This document shows positions 37,001 to 48,779 of a stretch of DNA of 64,000 nt, piece after piece. Location of the stretch: positions 82,801,672 through 82,865,671 of the forward strand of contig CM060180.1 in NCBI GenBank assembly GCA_030549775.1, given 5' to 3'. Under the pieces are notes generated by a model. The model saw nothing but the letters and a program-made list of their open reading frames with translations, was not told the DNA's origin and did not search any database. A program made the position numbers and the translations under genes. This stretch comes from Tamarix chinensis. Taxonomy: Eukaryota; Streptophyta; Magnoliopsida; Caryophyllales; Tamaricaceae. Position 1 is the stretch's first letter. Each line of letters opens with the position of its first letter.

Positions 37001-37802
37001 TGTCAAAGACACTCATAAAGGCTATGTTATAGTGTGTCTATACGTAGATGATATGTTCATAATGGGTAATAATAATGATATTATTAACTCTACCAAATGG
37101 ATGCTCACCCGAAGTTTTGATATGAAAGACATGGGTCTTGCAGATGTTATATTAGAAATTAAGATTTCTAGAACATCTGATGGATTAATATTGTCTCAAT
37201 CTCATTGTGTTGAAAAAATACTTGATCGATTTAAGGAGTACAATATTAACCCAACTATGACACCATTGGAGGTGAATAGTCATTTGATGAAAAATACGGG
37301 TGCCAGTTTTTCACAATTAGAATATTCACGTATAATAGGCAGCATCATGTATCTCATGAATTGCACGCGACTGGATATTGCTAATGCAGTTAACTGACTT
37401 AGTCGCTACACCAGTAACCCTAATAGGGAACATTGGAAAGCGCTCATTCGAGTTATAGGATATCTAAAGCACACCAAGAACTTTGGATTACACTACAAGA
37501 GATATCCAGACGTGGTAGAAGGCTACACTGATGCGAATTGGATATCAGATTCCAAGAACTCTAAGTCTACTAGTGGATATGTGTTCACTCTTGGAAGTGG
37601 TGCAATATCTTGGAAATCATCTAAAAAAACATGTATCGCGAGGTCAACAATGGAGTCTGAATTTATTACTTTAGATAAAGCTGGGGAAGAAGCTGAATGG
37701 CTTAGAGACTTCCTAGAAGATATCCCATGTTGGGAAAAACCTGTGCCACCTATACGTATCCATTATGATAGCTAGTCTACAATTGGTAGGGCACGGAGTA
37801 AG

Positions 37803-37853
<51 letters not shown>

Positions 37854-37886
37854 AGGTTGCTTTCTAGTGGAATTATCTCAATTGAT

Positions 37887-37924
<38 letters not shown>

Positions 37925-37994
37925 TAAGGCATTAACTAGAAAGCAAGTAGAAAGTTCATCAAGGGGAATGGGCCTAAAGCCTATGGATATATAG
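34085..37994 (+). pseudogene. Copia gag-pol polyprotein (frameshifts and stops)
   Basis: The start ATG at 34085 follows the 5' LTR by 140 bp. Gag (34085-34858) has the UBN2-like '[17 protein letters not shown]' start and ends in a zinc knuckle interrupted by TAA between CYECGK and GHRAKDC. Protease: WWVDTGATRHIC near 35020. A frameshift lies near 35170-35186. The integrase zinc-binding region (HERLGH...CEICVEAK) is at about 35430-35555, with a TAA at 35586. The integrase core (35613-36308) keeps D (IHTDVCD), D (RSDRGGEY) and E (NGIAESKNRT). A frameshift lies near 36280-36308. RT spans 36450-37400 with a frameshift near 36850, a TAA at 36927 and an intact YVDDM box near 37044. RNase H spans 37400-37994 with stops at 37395 and 37773. 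The order protease-integrase-RT defines copia. Catalytic motifs remain but the reading frame is dead. Confidence 0.9.
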
Positions 37995-38672
37995 AGTCTC
38001 CATGGTGGCAACCCAACCTAGTTGACTAGAGATCCCAAGATCTAGGTTCAATGGGAAAACTGAACTATGGATGACTCGGTGTTGCACTGAGGAATCTAAT
38101 TTTTATCTACTCATTCCTATGATGAAACAGTGCAAAGAAAGGATAAGGTTAAGCTATGCTTTTAATGATCCCTATAACTTAACATGTCTAAGTAAATATT
38201 TAAAGGATATAATAATTAGGAGATCACCTATGTGAGTGGGAAGGGGCCGCTTCTGTGAGAATTTTGAAGGCTGAATTCTCTAACACACTCACAAAACCAA
38301 GAGGTGTTCATGGCCGAAACGAACACAAACATGAGAACCAACTATGCTTGAAGGAAGCTATGTGTTTTTTATTGTCTCGGTTTACATTAGACAGCTGACT
38401 GTTCAAGGCAGACCTGTCCACTGATTGGCCAGTAAACCCGAGAAAAATTCACTATGGAAAGTTCAAGGTCTCAAACTACTTATCCAGATGTAGTTTTCTT
38501 CACTTGTGCTCAGTTAGTTTAATTATGGAATGAAAGCTAAATTTATCTTTCATACAGGGAATGGACGCATTCCACGAAAATATATTATTACTTTGTGGTA
38601 GGGTAATGTGAGAGATACTAATTTAAGCATAATTTGTTCATGCTTGTGATATATTACAATCTAGTGGGGGAT
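37995..38672 (+). other. Copia 3' untranslated region and polypurine tract
   Basis: Non-coding, between the RNase H end and the 3' LTR. The polypurine tract AGTGGGGGAT (38663-38672) lies directly before the 3' LTR start at 38673, as needed for plus-strand priming. Confidence 0.8.
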
Positions 38673-39277
38673 TGTTAAATAGATTGTAATATATATATAT
38701 ATATATAAGAGGGTTTCATTTGAATTAATTTGAAAAGTCCTGATTGTTTCTTTTCATTTGAATTAATTTGAAAAGTCATGATTGTTGACATGGTGTCTTT
38801 TCATTTGAATTAATTTGAAAAGTCATGATTGTTGACTTGGTGTCTTTTCATTTGAATTAATTTGAAAATTCATGATTGTTGATGATCCAAGGAACACTTT
38901 GGTTCACGGGCTTGGTACCTGTTTGAAGGGACTTCATTAACTCTATAAATAACCCCCACCATCAACCGGAAAAATTAATTCAGAAATTCAGATTTTTTGG
39001 AAATTCCAATAGTTCTCTCTCTTCTCTCTCTCTCTACTTTTTCGATTCCTATATTCCTAGTTGAGTACAAGCATAACGTTGTGTTCGCTGGAATCCTATT
39101 AGATTAAAGTGCTACATCTGATAGGAACGAAAATCTTTTCTATCCTGGAAGACGATTGTTCACAACCTTGAGCACCTTGTGAGGGAGCAAAATCGTCTTA
39201 AGGACACATCGTGAATTTGGTGGGCTCGGATAAATTATTACGGTATTCTATTATATTTTTATACTATACATCCAACA
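38673..39277 (+). repeat. 3' LTR of Copia element
   Basis: A 605-bp LTR starting TGTTAAATAG and ending CATCCAACA. It holds four 47-bp-type units (starts 38717, 38755, 38802 and 38849; the first is short by 9 bp), against three in the 5' LTR. TATA box at 38944-38951. Confidence 0.9.
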
Positions 39278-39282
39278 TTTAA

Positions 39283-39939
39283 TTCATCACCTACTCAATC
39301 CCATGAGAAAAGGACTTTGTGCTGGTAGTTGGAGTGGCTAGTAGCTGATCAATTTATGTGTTGAGCTTGGACAAGCAATCGTGGATGTTCTAGTGGATGC
39401 CTTTTGTTGGTACTTGAGATACTCAACTTTCTTGTTTTGCCTTACCATTGTGAACACATTTTTTTTTATGTATGTTCATTTGTTTGGACTTGATATGGTA
39501 TTGGTTTTTTGTAAACCTTAATGCTTACGATCTTTTATGTTATCTATTTTGCATACTCTATTTCTTATGTTTGGTTGGTTGGATGCTTAGCTTTATATCT
39601 ATCATAAGACGGGCGCTATATCGTTTATCTAATATTAGGTGTGACCGTAATATTTTTTTTTTTAAGAAATATTTTCATATTTTTTCTTCCACAATCATTT
39701 TAAAAATATTTATTTTGGCATTGAAAAATAAGGGTGTTATACTCTATGTCTTGAACACTTTGTTATATGAGAAGTTGGTCACTAAGAAAAATCTAAATTT
39801 GTTAAGTTTTCTACGATGGTTAAGGTGGGCTAATTTATTAACCATTCGTCTTGTATACTAACACGCCATAACTTATTTCCTATCATATACATGAAAGTAT
39901 TCTATTGCACTTGGATAATAGATAATACATACATACATA
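39283..39939 (+). other. Unit 1 sequence between Copia and hAT-like insertions
   Basis: The continuation of the duplicated unit, matching 50261-50478 and 52664-53115. It includes the LTR-like end GGGTGTTATA at 39732-39741. The reading frame at 39472-39861 is rich in F, L, I and Y, is changed in the sister copy (52665-52910) and shows no domain. It is not considered a gene. It ends in a CATA microsatellite that was the target of the hAT-like insertion. Confidence 0.6.
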
Positions 39940-39998
39940 CAGGGACAAAGCCAGGATATGAATTTCATGGGGTCCCAATAGATAACTAAATATAAAAG

Positions 39999-40031
<33 letters not shown>

Positions 40032-41660
40032 AATATATTTAAGCTCTCCTTACCTTATCTTGTTGATTTGGATGGAAATTTGAAATTTTTTTCGTCAAGC
40101 CTAGATCAAGTTCTAGAGAATTTAAATCCCCCCAATTGCGTTGTGTAGCTTGAGCTTGATGAAGATATAAAGAAACTTGTTCATGAATAATAGGCGGAGG
40201 AACTCGATTAGAATTATTTCCATTAGGCCGTTATTTATTTTTAGGCTACTTTTGAAGATATTTCCACATACTAATTTGACAAAATAAAATATGCAATTAT
40301 CAATACAAACTATTTCAGAAATACTTATAGCAAAACTATTTCCAAATTAAATAAAAATACTAATTCACATATTTCCAAATTATCAATACAAACTATTTCC
40401 ATATTAAATAAGAATACAAATTTCCAAATTCACATATTCACAATAAAATCAGAAATAAAAATACAAACTATTTCAATTAACAAAAATACTCAACTAAATC
40501 AAAATTAAATAATAATGAACTAATTCTTATAGCCAAATTAATTCATACCATAGTAATTCAAAATTAACATAACCTAATTCAAAAATATACAATAATCAAC
40601 TAATACATAAAAATTAACATAGCCTATGCCAAAAACATCATCCACTCTAATTTAAGATTATTTTACAATTGACATAAAAATAACAAGAAATTTCCAAATT
40701 CACATATTTAAAATAAAATTAGAAATAAAAGTACAAGCTATTTCAATTAACAAAAATACTCAAACTTAACTAAATCAAAATTATACAATAATGAACTAAT
40801 TCTTATAGCTAAACTAATTCATAGAATTTTATACCATAGTAATTCAAAATTAACATAACTTAATTCAAAAATATACAATCATCAACTAATTAACATACAA
40901 TTAAATCACATATTCACAATTAAATCAGAAATAAAAATACAAACTCATTCAATTAACAAAAAATAAATTAGATTTCATCTTTAAAAAAAAGAAAAAAAAA
41001 AGACCTCACCCTCTCACTCTCTCTGGCTCTCGGCTGCTGACTTGTTGCGTGCTCCCTGTTGAGACAGACAGGAATGGCCGGCGGCCCGGCAGCTGGGGAC
41101 CTAGGGTGCATCGTGCAGGCTGCAGCCGTGCCGTACAGAGCATCGAACAGGCCAGCGACGGAGAGGTGTGCAAGCGACATCGGGGACAGCCAATAACTTC
41201 TGAGAGGACAATGGCAGCCAATAGGGTGTCGTGGGGAGTAGCCGAGAAGTGATGGTGTCACGGTGGGCGCCTGGCGGCTAGCAATCCTAGGCACGGCGGC
41301 CGGTAGGGTAGGGTTAGCTTATTCCAAAATTCGAATAGGAGTTGGAGGCTGAAGGCTTGGAGCCTGGAATTGGAGGGTTGGGGTCAGGCGGGAGGGAGCA
41401 GCGACGAACGAAGAAGCACACTACACTTTCACTGTTTACAAGAAAAATAAAAGTTGAAAAAAAAATAGAGGGAAAACATAAAGTTTGGCAAAATCGGGGA
41501 TCGAACCCAAGACCCCGGGCTTCAGTTAATATTATGTGCCACTCTTTAACCACTAATCCAGAAATGCTTTTCATCATTTGCATTATATGTATAATATATA
41601 ATTTTTAAAAATCCATGGGGTCAGGCGACCCCATGTACTCTGAATTGGCTCCGTCCCCTG
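39940..41660. mobile_element. hAT-like non-autonomous DNA transposon, 1.7 kb
   Basis: Termini CAGGGACAAAGCCAGG and, on the opposite strand, CAGGGGACGGAGCCAATT form imperfect inverted repeats, followed internally by CATGGGGTC on both sides. The 8-bp target duplication CATACATA (39932-39939, 41661-41668) lies in a CATA microsatellite, so its length is uncertain. The sister copy (about 53100-53150) lacks the insertion, which confirms the boundaries. The interior has an (AAC)n tract (40000-40029), an AT-rich half and a GC-rich block (41000-41400). No transposase is seen. The CAGGG start and 8-bp duplication suggest hAT. Confidence 0.8.
41479..41560 (-). other. tRNA-like segment inside the hAT-like element
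   Basis: Read on the minus strand, an A-box-like TGGATTAGTGGTTAAAGAG (41538-41556) is followed about 50 bp later by a B-box-like GGGTTCGATCCCC (41495-41507). This is the spacing of an internal Pol III promoter in tRNA genes and tRNA-derived SINEs. A full cloverleaf with an anticodon arm was not worked out, so it is called tRNA-like rather than a tRNA gene. Confidence 0.4.
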
Positions 41661-41668
41661 CATACATA

Positions 41669-41948
41669 CATATATATACATATATAAACTAGCTCCAATA
41701 TGCTAAAATATCCTGCCAAGTATAACTATCACAAACCGCAATTTATATAGTCCACTCAGAAGCACCATGCAAGGTAATTTCGGTGCCTATTTTGTAATTA
41801 TAAAAATTAAAGGGGCTGACGGACGAGTTCATCTCTTCCATCAATTTATCGATCTCTGTGAGTTGTAATTATAAAAATAAAGGGTTGATTTATATAAGTA
41901 ACAGTACAATGCCATATAGCTTCTCAATATTAGAGAGGCCATCAACGC
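41669..41948 (+). other. Unit 1 right end, with truncated 5' part of the 53381 reading frame
   Basis: It matches about 53150-53420. The ATG at 41909 starts the same 13 codons as the frame at 53381 (MPYSFSILE..PSTP), then crosses the duplication junction into LTR sequence and stops. It is a broken duplicate of whatever 53381 is. Confidence 0.7.
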
Positions 41949-43268
41949 CTAATTGTAATAACTATACGAGATAAGTGGAAGTAGTTATAACCACAACAAG
42001 GAATTATGGTTTTGAGAAAGTCTGATTTGGAAGGTTATTATCACATGTGCAAAATTAGGGAGTCAGGCTACAAAAATTGAGGGGATGGCTAGTCATAGTA
42101 ATATATGTATGGGTATGGAAAATTAGGGCTAAACAAGTAGTGGAGAAGGGGCTAGGCCAACTAGGGAAAAAATAGGCTTTTAAGGAGTAGCTCTAGAGGC
42201 CATTTACTATAATATGTGAGAAATGAGGGTAATAGACCATTCATTTTGATAAAGGGGTTTTCAATGATCTATTTAGGTTTTTTAGAAAAATTGGGGGACT
42301 CAAAGGGATACTAGGGGTAAGGATGTACCCGAGGTTATGAAATTAGGGTCTCCAAGGGAACGGGGTTGTTCTGGGATGGTAGTAGGGAAAGAGCCATGCA
42401 TAGGGTATGTGTGATTATTATTCCCTACAAAGAAGTAAATTAAACCATCGTAAGGTTATAGCATTTGGGAAAGAGACTAATTACTTATGGTGGAACACCA
42501 TATGGATCAGAACCGATTGTACTTTATTTACCTATCCACCGGTGAGAGTAGTGACCAGAAGTGTTATACCCTAGGGTTGTACTTTATTTACCATTCCATC
42601 GGTGAGAATAGTAGCCATGAGCATTTTGTCCTAGGGTTATACTTTGATTATTGTTCCACCGGTGAGAATAGTGGGGTCCCTGAACCTACGTGGAACGAAT
42701 CATGAGTTGACTAATTATTATATTGATACTTTGAGTTCTTATAATAATGAATGAACCGGTATGATAGACTTATGTGCATGATTTTCCTTATTGTGGTGAC
42801 ACTAATATCCCTAAGCTGCATGATTATATTGTTACCTTACTTAGTACATAGCATACTGATCACCCCTATTATGGGTGTTGCTCATTCCCATGACTTTGTT
42901 ATATGACTTTGTTGCATACGATGCTATGATCGGGGCAGAGTGATGCTCTTCTGTCCAGGGTTGGGGACCGGAGATAGTGATATCAAGTTGTTGTATTTAT
43001 TAGTTTTGTTTGCGTAAATGTTTTAGATAAAATTTATTTTTATATTTTAGTACTCCTTTTGGAAATAGACACCTAACCTTATTTATGATATAAATTACTA
43101 CTTTGTTATGCTTGTCATGGTTTGCATACCATTGGTATTGCTTTATAGTTGGTATAAGGATGGCTTCGGACCAGATTTATTACAATTACGATGGTGAAAT
43201 CCCCTTATAGTTGGATGATCTTACGTTAAAAATGAAAATTTTTAGTAGTAGATTTTGGGGGTGCTATA
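41949..43268 (+). repeat. Duplicated 3' tail of the Tekay-like LTR
   Basis: The counterpart of 29456-30775, ending GGGGGTGCTATA. It includes the three-unit 60-bp module (about 42517-42675). It is not an independent LTR: the left edge is the duplication junction, not an LTR start. Confidence 0.85.
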
Positions 43269-44115
43269 GTGTGATTTGTAAAAGTTTTAGAAAAGTTTGA
43301 AACAAGAGGGAAATGGTTTTCCTAGTGTACAAGTCGATTAATTTGATGAACCAGTTGACTAATTCATTATTTTCAGCTTGGTTTTTTTTGTTTAGGATAA
43401 TCAGTTGATTGATTACGAAAAATCGACATCGGCTGGTTCACTTGACCTAGGTAATTTTTGGTTTCAACTTTGTATTTAGTTTTTTTTTCTTCAATAATCT
43501 TGGATCTTTGTACTCAAGCTCTAAATTATTTTTTATACCATATTTAATGGTTTGTTACCATTAATCCTAGATTTTCCATGCCTCAAATGAATTTAGGGGA
43601 CCAAAATTATCAAAAGGTGGTGACGACTTCACCGCTATTATCTTCTTCTCCCTTGATTCTCTCTCTCCCCCTCCCCCTCCTCTATGCAACCCTATAATAG
43701 GTGATCTTGTCCCTAAAACCCACAAAAAATCATATAAATTCTGCTGTCTCTGAACTTATGTGGTGCATTGCCCTAGAGTTCCTCAATTGTCCCCACTTTA
43801 GCCATGGAGGAAGCCATCTCCAGATCTTCTAATATTCACCTTGATATTTCCAAATTCGAGTAAGAGAATTATTTTTTTGAGTTATAAAACCCATTACCCT
43901 TCATTCCCTATCAGATCTCTACTTCATTATTAAGCATAACCTTATTTTCTCTTGCTCTCTCTCCACCACCAAAACCTTACTTTCTCCTCTATTCCCTCTT
44001 TACTTATCTTATTTTCTCTTCTTGCTCTCTACTTCGGATATTTTGCACCTCTTCTAATTATTCCTTTAACTCTTTCTTATTTACCTCTTGATCAAGATGG
44101 GGTGAAATTTAAAAA

Positions 44116-44167
<52 letters not shown>

Positions 44168-45900
44168 AGGAATTGAATCCTTCCCTTGGTTTCTCATTCA
44201 GTAGATGTTGTATTTTCCAAATTTTCCATATGCATTGTTTTATAAGAATTTAAGGATGTTTTATTGAAGTTTTTGTCTATTATTTAAGGTGTTCAAGGTG
44301 TGTTCGTTTTCTACTATGGGTTTTTCACTACTTGGTGTGGTTTTTGGTAAGCTTCACTTGAGATAAGTTATTCTTACCTTATGGTATGGAGTGACTAAGC
44401 ATGTGGGTCAGTGTAGATTTGGAATGTGGATTCTCATATGCATATGTGATGATAGTAGCGCTTATTGTGAGATATATCATTAGTTTTGTTATTTTGGGGG
44501 GAATACAAGTTATGCATGTACATTGGTGATTAATTGGAAATGTAATATGATTAAGTTGTTAAGTATGATTAATATTAGTTTTATAAGTGACCAATGATAT
44601 AGATGTGGCATGATTGATAAATGAGGACTAAATTTGTATATGAAAATACATGTGTAAACTATTTTGCATAGATTGATCAATTGGTTTGGTCAAATTGATC
44701 AAATAGTCTCCGGAACATTTAACAATCAAGCTAACTAATTGACCGATTCGTTTGTGGCATATTTGTTTTGGTCTCGCCTTAACCCATCGACTTATTTGGC
44801 CAAACTAATTGGCTGGTTTATTAAATACATGATAGGTTAGGCAAACTAATCAAATGGTTTCGGTAAGGGTGATAGAGCTTGGTTGTGGCAAACCAATTGA
44901 CTGGCTTTTACCATAATGCTTTCATTGATACTTTTTGACCTTGTAAAAGTTTAGGACTTTATATTATTTTATGATGTGATGCTTGGATGATGGAAATTTC
45001 CTATTTAATGTGAATTAATTAACTCAATTGATATATTAAATTGGTCAAGTATTGATGGTATCATCTCTAAGTTTCCTTGATGTGTTATGATAGATAACTT
45101 GGAATAATTATGTGGCTATGGTTAGCTTGGTATACTATGTGGCCCTTGTTTGGCATATGGTTTGGTAAAGTGGAAGATCATAAAGCACTATATGGGACTA
45201 GATTATATAATCCTTGATTAACTACTTAGGGTTAGTCTACCTTTGAGAGTTTATAATATTTACATTCAGGTGGGATCCTAGTTGATCCCAATGCCCTTCC
45301 TATTTTAGACAATGCTAATGTACTAGAGGATATCAATACTAAAGAGTATGGTCACCTAGGTGGTTTTCTTAACTTTGGCTAGATTTTATGTCAATTGGTG
45401 GTTTTGTTGGCTTTTGTCAGACTTATGTCCTTTAGTTATTGGTTTGAATTTTATGGGTATTAAGAGAACATAAGAGATGATCCAACCCATTTCTTAAAAA
45501 AATATGAATAAATTGTTATATAACTCAACGATCAAAATCTTAGGAATGATTAAATGGAATGCACCTTGGAGTTTACCTTAGTAAATTTTCACTTCACATG
45601 TTCCTATGCTAATACCTATGATTCCTGTATTTTGTGACAGTATGATGAACCATACATTTTCTACACTTGGTGACAAAAATTTTATTTTCATGAATTTCAT
45701 GAGTATCATTAAGCATGATGTCATATACTTCTATATGCATGTATAGGGCACCCTTTTGAGAATATCATGACAGTAAACATGTGAGTTGGCATGCTACTAC
45801 ATAAATATGAGAGTGTGTTATTATGACTCGTATGCCTATTATAACCATATGTGCATCACAACCTCCTATGATAAGGAACTTGGTTCAATCAGTACATAGC
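43269..45900 (+). other. Unit 2 non-coding sequence (sister of 30776-33356)
   Basis: Collinear with unit 1, with scattered substitutions and small indels. No gene is seen. It holds a (TA)n tract at 44124-44165 where unit 1 has only A-rich sequence. Confidence 0.7.
44124..44165. repeat. (TA)n microsatellite
   Basis: About 20 TA units following an A-tract. Absent at the sister position near 31625 in unit 1. Confidence 0.9.
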
Positions 45901-46583
45901 ATACTTGTAACACCCCCAAATTTACTACTGAAAAATTTCGTTTAAATCAAAAGGTTTAGCGGAAGCGAAAGAATTAAAACCGTAAACTTGGGGGTATTAC
46001 CGCCACACTTAGTACCAGACCGATTCACTCCTACCGTTCCGATACTAAGTGCTAAGGCTAAACTAAACAATTGTTACGTAAGAGTCATCAAAACTTAGGT
46101 CCATAGTTAACATAGACCATTCACGAAAACCACGAGTCAACAATAGTTAAAATATCGTTAAGATTACAACTTAAGAGTACGGTTTCAAAACAAGAAGCAT
46201 AGTACAAAATATAGCTAAATAAAACAGATCCCAAGGGACCAATATCCGGATCGCCTACTCGCTCAAGCCAAGCCTTCCACCCCAAATTAGTAACCGATCA
46301 AACCTGCATAGGAGGTCTGCTCCCCACCATCGGTGGATCATCACATGACCCATTCAATCAAGGTAGTATCAGTACGGGTCCAATACTGAGTAAGGACGCT
46401 GATGCGCTAAGGCCAAACATACAATCATACCACATAGCACACATAGCACAATCATATAGACAACATGCGATAACCCGCAAGATAAGGTCTGAATACTTTT
46501 CTGGTGACTTATTCTTTATTCTCATGAATGATAATAAGTCCATTTCACACATTCTTCAATAATCCATGTGAGCACGGGGACCC

Positions 46584-46967
46584 CACTATTATAGCCGATG
46601 GACCGGAAATCAACACTCAGGGCAGAACGCCTCTGACCACTATTATATCCGGTGGACCGGAATCAACACCCAGGGCAGAACGCCTCTGGCCACTATTCTA
46701 ACCGGTGGACTGGATTGGCCCCGACTTACATGGTGTTTCGCTGTAAGTACTTAGTAATTTTCCATGGATTAACTTATTCGTTTGGGTCTGTCGAGCCCGA
46801 ATCCCCCACTATTATAGCCGGTGGACCGGAATAAACACTCAGGGCAGAACGCCTCTGACCACTATTATAGCCGGTGGACCGGAAATAAACACCCAGGGCA
46901 AAACGCCTCTGGCCACTATTCTAACCGGTGGACCGGACTGGGTCGGGCTCATCAGTCTTTCGCTTTA
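46584..46967. repeat. 53-54-bp modules in the solo LTR, two triplets
   Basis: Units begin CACTATT at 46584, 46638, 46691 and again at 46807, 46860, 46914. Each has CCGGTGGACCGG followed by 'CAGGGCAGAACGCCTCTG.C'. The two triplets are 223 bp apart, so the array was duplicated as a block. Reverse-complemented, the GGTCCACCGG..AATAGTG core resembles the CCACCGGTGAGAATAGTGG core of the Tekay-like LTR module. Confidence 0.8.
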
Positions 46968-48669
46968 CGTAATTAATATCTTATTCGTGTCTTATTAAAT
47001 CACACATCGCCCTTAACATGCATGCCCACTACATTCTACTACATTCCTTTCAAGAGGCTCGTCCCATATATTGAGACTCGTGCACCCCAAATCACACCCC
47101 GACATTATTCTCCCCTTAAGCTCACACATATTGAAGGACCAACTCCTAGAAGTGTAGGTTAAACCCAACACCCTACGACATCGATCTCGCCAATTCTCAA
47201 CCTCTAGGGTTTTTCCCTTGGAAACCCTAGTTGGGCCTATGTGGCCCAACCTCTTCTCACTTACCGGTACCCATTATTCACCCCCACATCTCACCCTTAT
47301 TAAGTCAAAGCCCAAGGCATACCCTTTTATTCCTCGACCTCGCATGTACTCAGTAAAACCCTAGTTGGCCACATCAGACCCTAGCACCTTACTTCTTCCA
47401 CAAGTAACCTCTCTCTTTTCATCCCCAAGTCTCTTCTTTCACATGGATCACCCATACTCACCTTTTTCATAGTAAACCGACACTCTCAACCCATAATCCA
47501 CACCTCCTTAATCATCCTCACCATCGTACTCCCCAAGTATCCACTTTCTTACCGAAACCCTAGTTAGGCCCCTTATGCACCCTTATACCAACCTACGTAC
47601 TATTTTTCACCCCAAGTCTCCAACCACCCTACAACTCTCCCCATCTCTCATTTACTCCCAAATTCAACTTTTCTCACGTAAGACACACCCCATGCAAGAG
47701 TTAGTCACCTCATGCAGACACCCAAGTCACCATGCAGATTTTAAAGCCCCCATGCATGGTTCCCAACTTTCATTTATTTTAGACATGCTTTCCACGTACA
47801 GTTTCTCTCATGGATGATGAGGTACTTGGGTCTACCCCATATTCCCCCTTAATAATCTCACTTCCCATTCCCCTCTTGTTATTCTTTTAGTCCCATTCCA
47901 TAATACCAAAACTCTAGCATGCATGTTCTAGAGGGCCGCATCAACACATCATAAATACAATACATAAACATGTCATGCTCATGTGATATAAGGCACACAC
48001 ATCATACCTCATTATCCACGCTGCGCTACACAAAACAGGTTATTCCTAACACATGCATAATACACATTAACACGGCATACTCATCATTCATCAACACATC
48101 ACATCACACATAGCACAAGGCCATAACTTCGTCCTTACCTAACACGACTCCGGTCTTGGAGCACGTTCCTACGCCTCCTCCGGGTGTCGACTTGATTCAC
48201 CTATAAGCGGGAAAAACTAGAGGTTAATTTCCCTATGACCAAAGCACTATTCTTTCTATCTTACCCTTATCTTTAACTTACCATTATGGCTAAAATAATA
48301 ATATTACTTTTATAAGTAAAAGTATGGTCATTATTCTTAAGGTGGCTAATCATGCTACTACTAATAAAAGTGGGTCTTAATAGCTACAATAATTTAAAGT
48401 AATTTTAATAATATTTATTATTAACAGTAGTAGTTCCATGTTACTAATAATGATGATAGTAGTAGCGATAGTAAGGTTGGTGGTATATGAAATACTACTA
48501 ATAGTGACAAGGAATTAAAATAATAATAATAATAATAATAACCATGATAATAATGATAATAGTAATACTATTAATAATAACAATAATGATGTTAAAATAA
48601 TAATGCTAAAGTTATAGGTCATTAATAATAGTAATACTAACAGTTATAAATTATTTCAAGGTTAGGTTA

Positions 48670-48671
<2 letters not shown>

Positions 48672-48724
<53 letters not shown>

Positions 48725-48725
48725 T
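48672..48725. repeat. (TAA)n microsatellite
   Basis: A run of about 17 TAA units inside the solo LTR. The minus-strand reading frame of poly-isoleucine across it is an artefact. Confidence 0.9.
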
Positions 48726-48779
48726 TAAGAATAATAATACTAATAATACTACTAAAAAATAATTGGCATGTGTACAACA

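Larger units (their letters stand above)
33377..39277 (+). mobile_element. Ty1/copia retrotransposon, complete structure, polyprotein broken
   Basis: A 5,901-bp element with TG...CA termini (TGTTAAATAG ... CATCCAACA), LTRs of 568 and 605 bp, a copia-order polyprotein (gag-protease-integrase-RT-RNase H) and a polypurine tract. The 5-bp target duplication is TTTAC (33372-33376) and TTTAA (39278-39282, one mutation). The empty site is preserved in unit 2 at 50268-50280 (GTTTACTCCATCACC). The element is therefore younger than the tandem duplication. Confidence 0.95.
29456..41948 (+). repeat. Tandem duplication, unit 1
   Basis: The first copy of a directly repeated segment; unit 2 is 41949-53420. 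Collinear, clearly alignable matches run through the LTR tail (29456-30775 with 41949-43268), the middle (30776-33371 with 43269-45905), the segments after the nested insertions (39283-39939 with 50261-50478 plus 52664-53115) and the end (41669-41948 with about 53150-53420). Subtracting the Copia insertion (5,901+5 bp) and the hAT-like insertion (1,721+8 bp) leaves 4,858 bp. Confidence 0.9.

Noticed and set aside
39472..39861. 129-codon hydrophobic frame as a possible membrane protein
   Set aside because: The sister copy at 52665 is shorter and altered, the residues are dominated by T-rich codons, and it spans an LTR-like end.
41479..41560. Functional tRNA gene
   Set aside because: Only A- and B-box-like motifs were seen; no anticodon stem or full cloverleaf could be drawn.
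40968..41608. Frames in the GC-rich part of the hAT-like element, considered as captured gene exons
   Set aside because: Multiple overlapping frames on both strands and no recognisable motif; not enough to claim gene capture.
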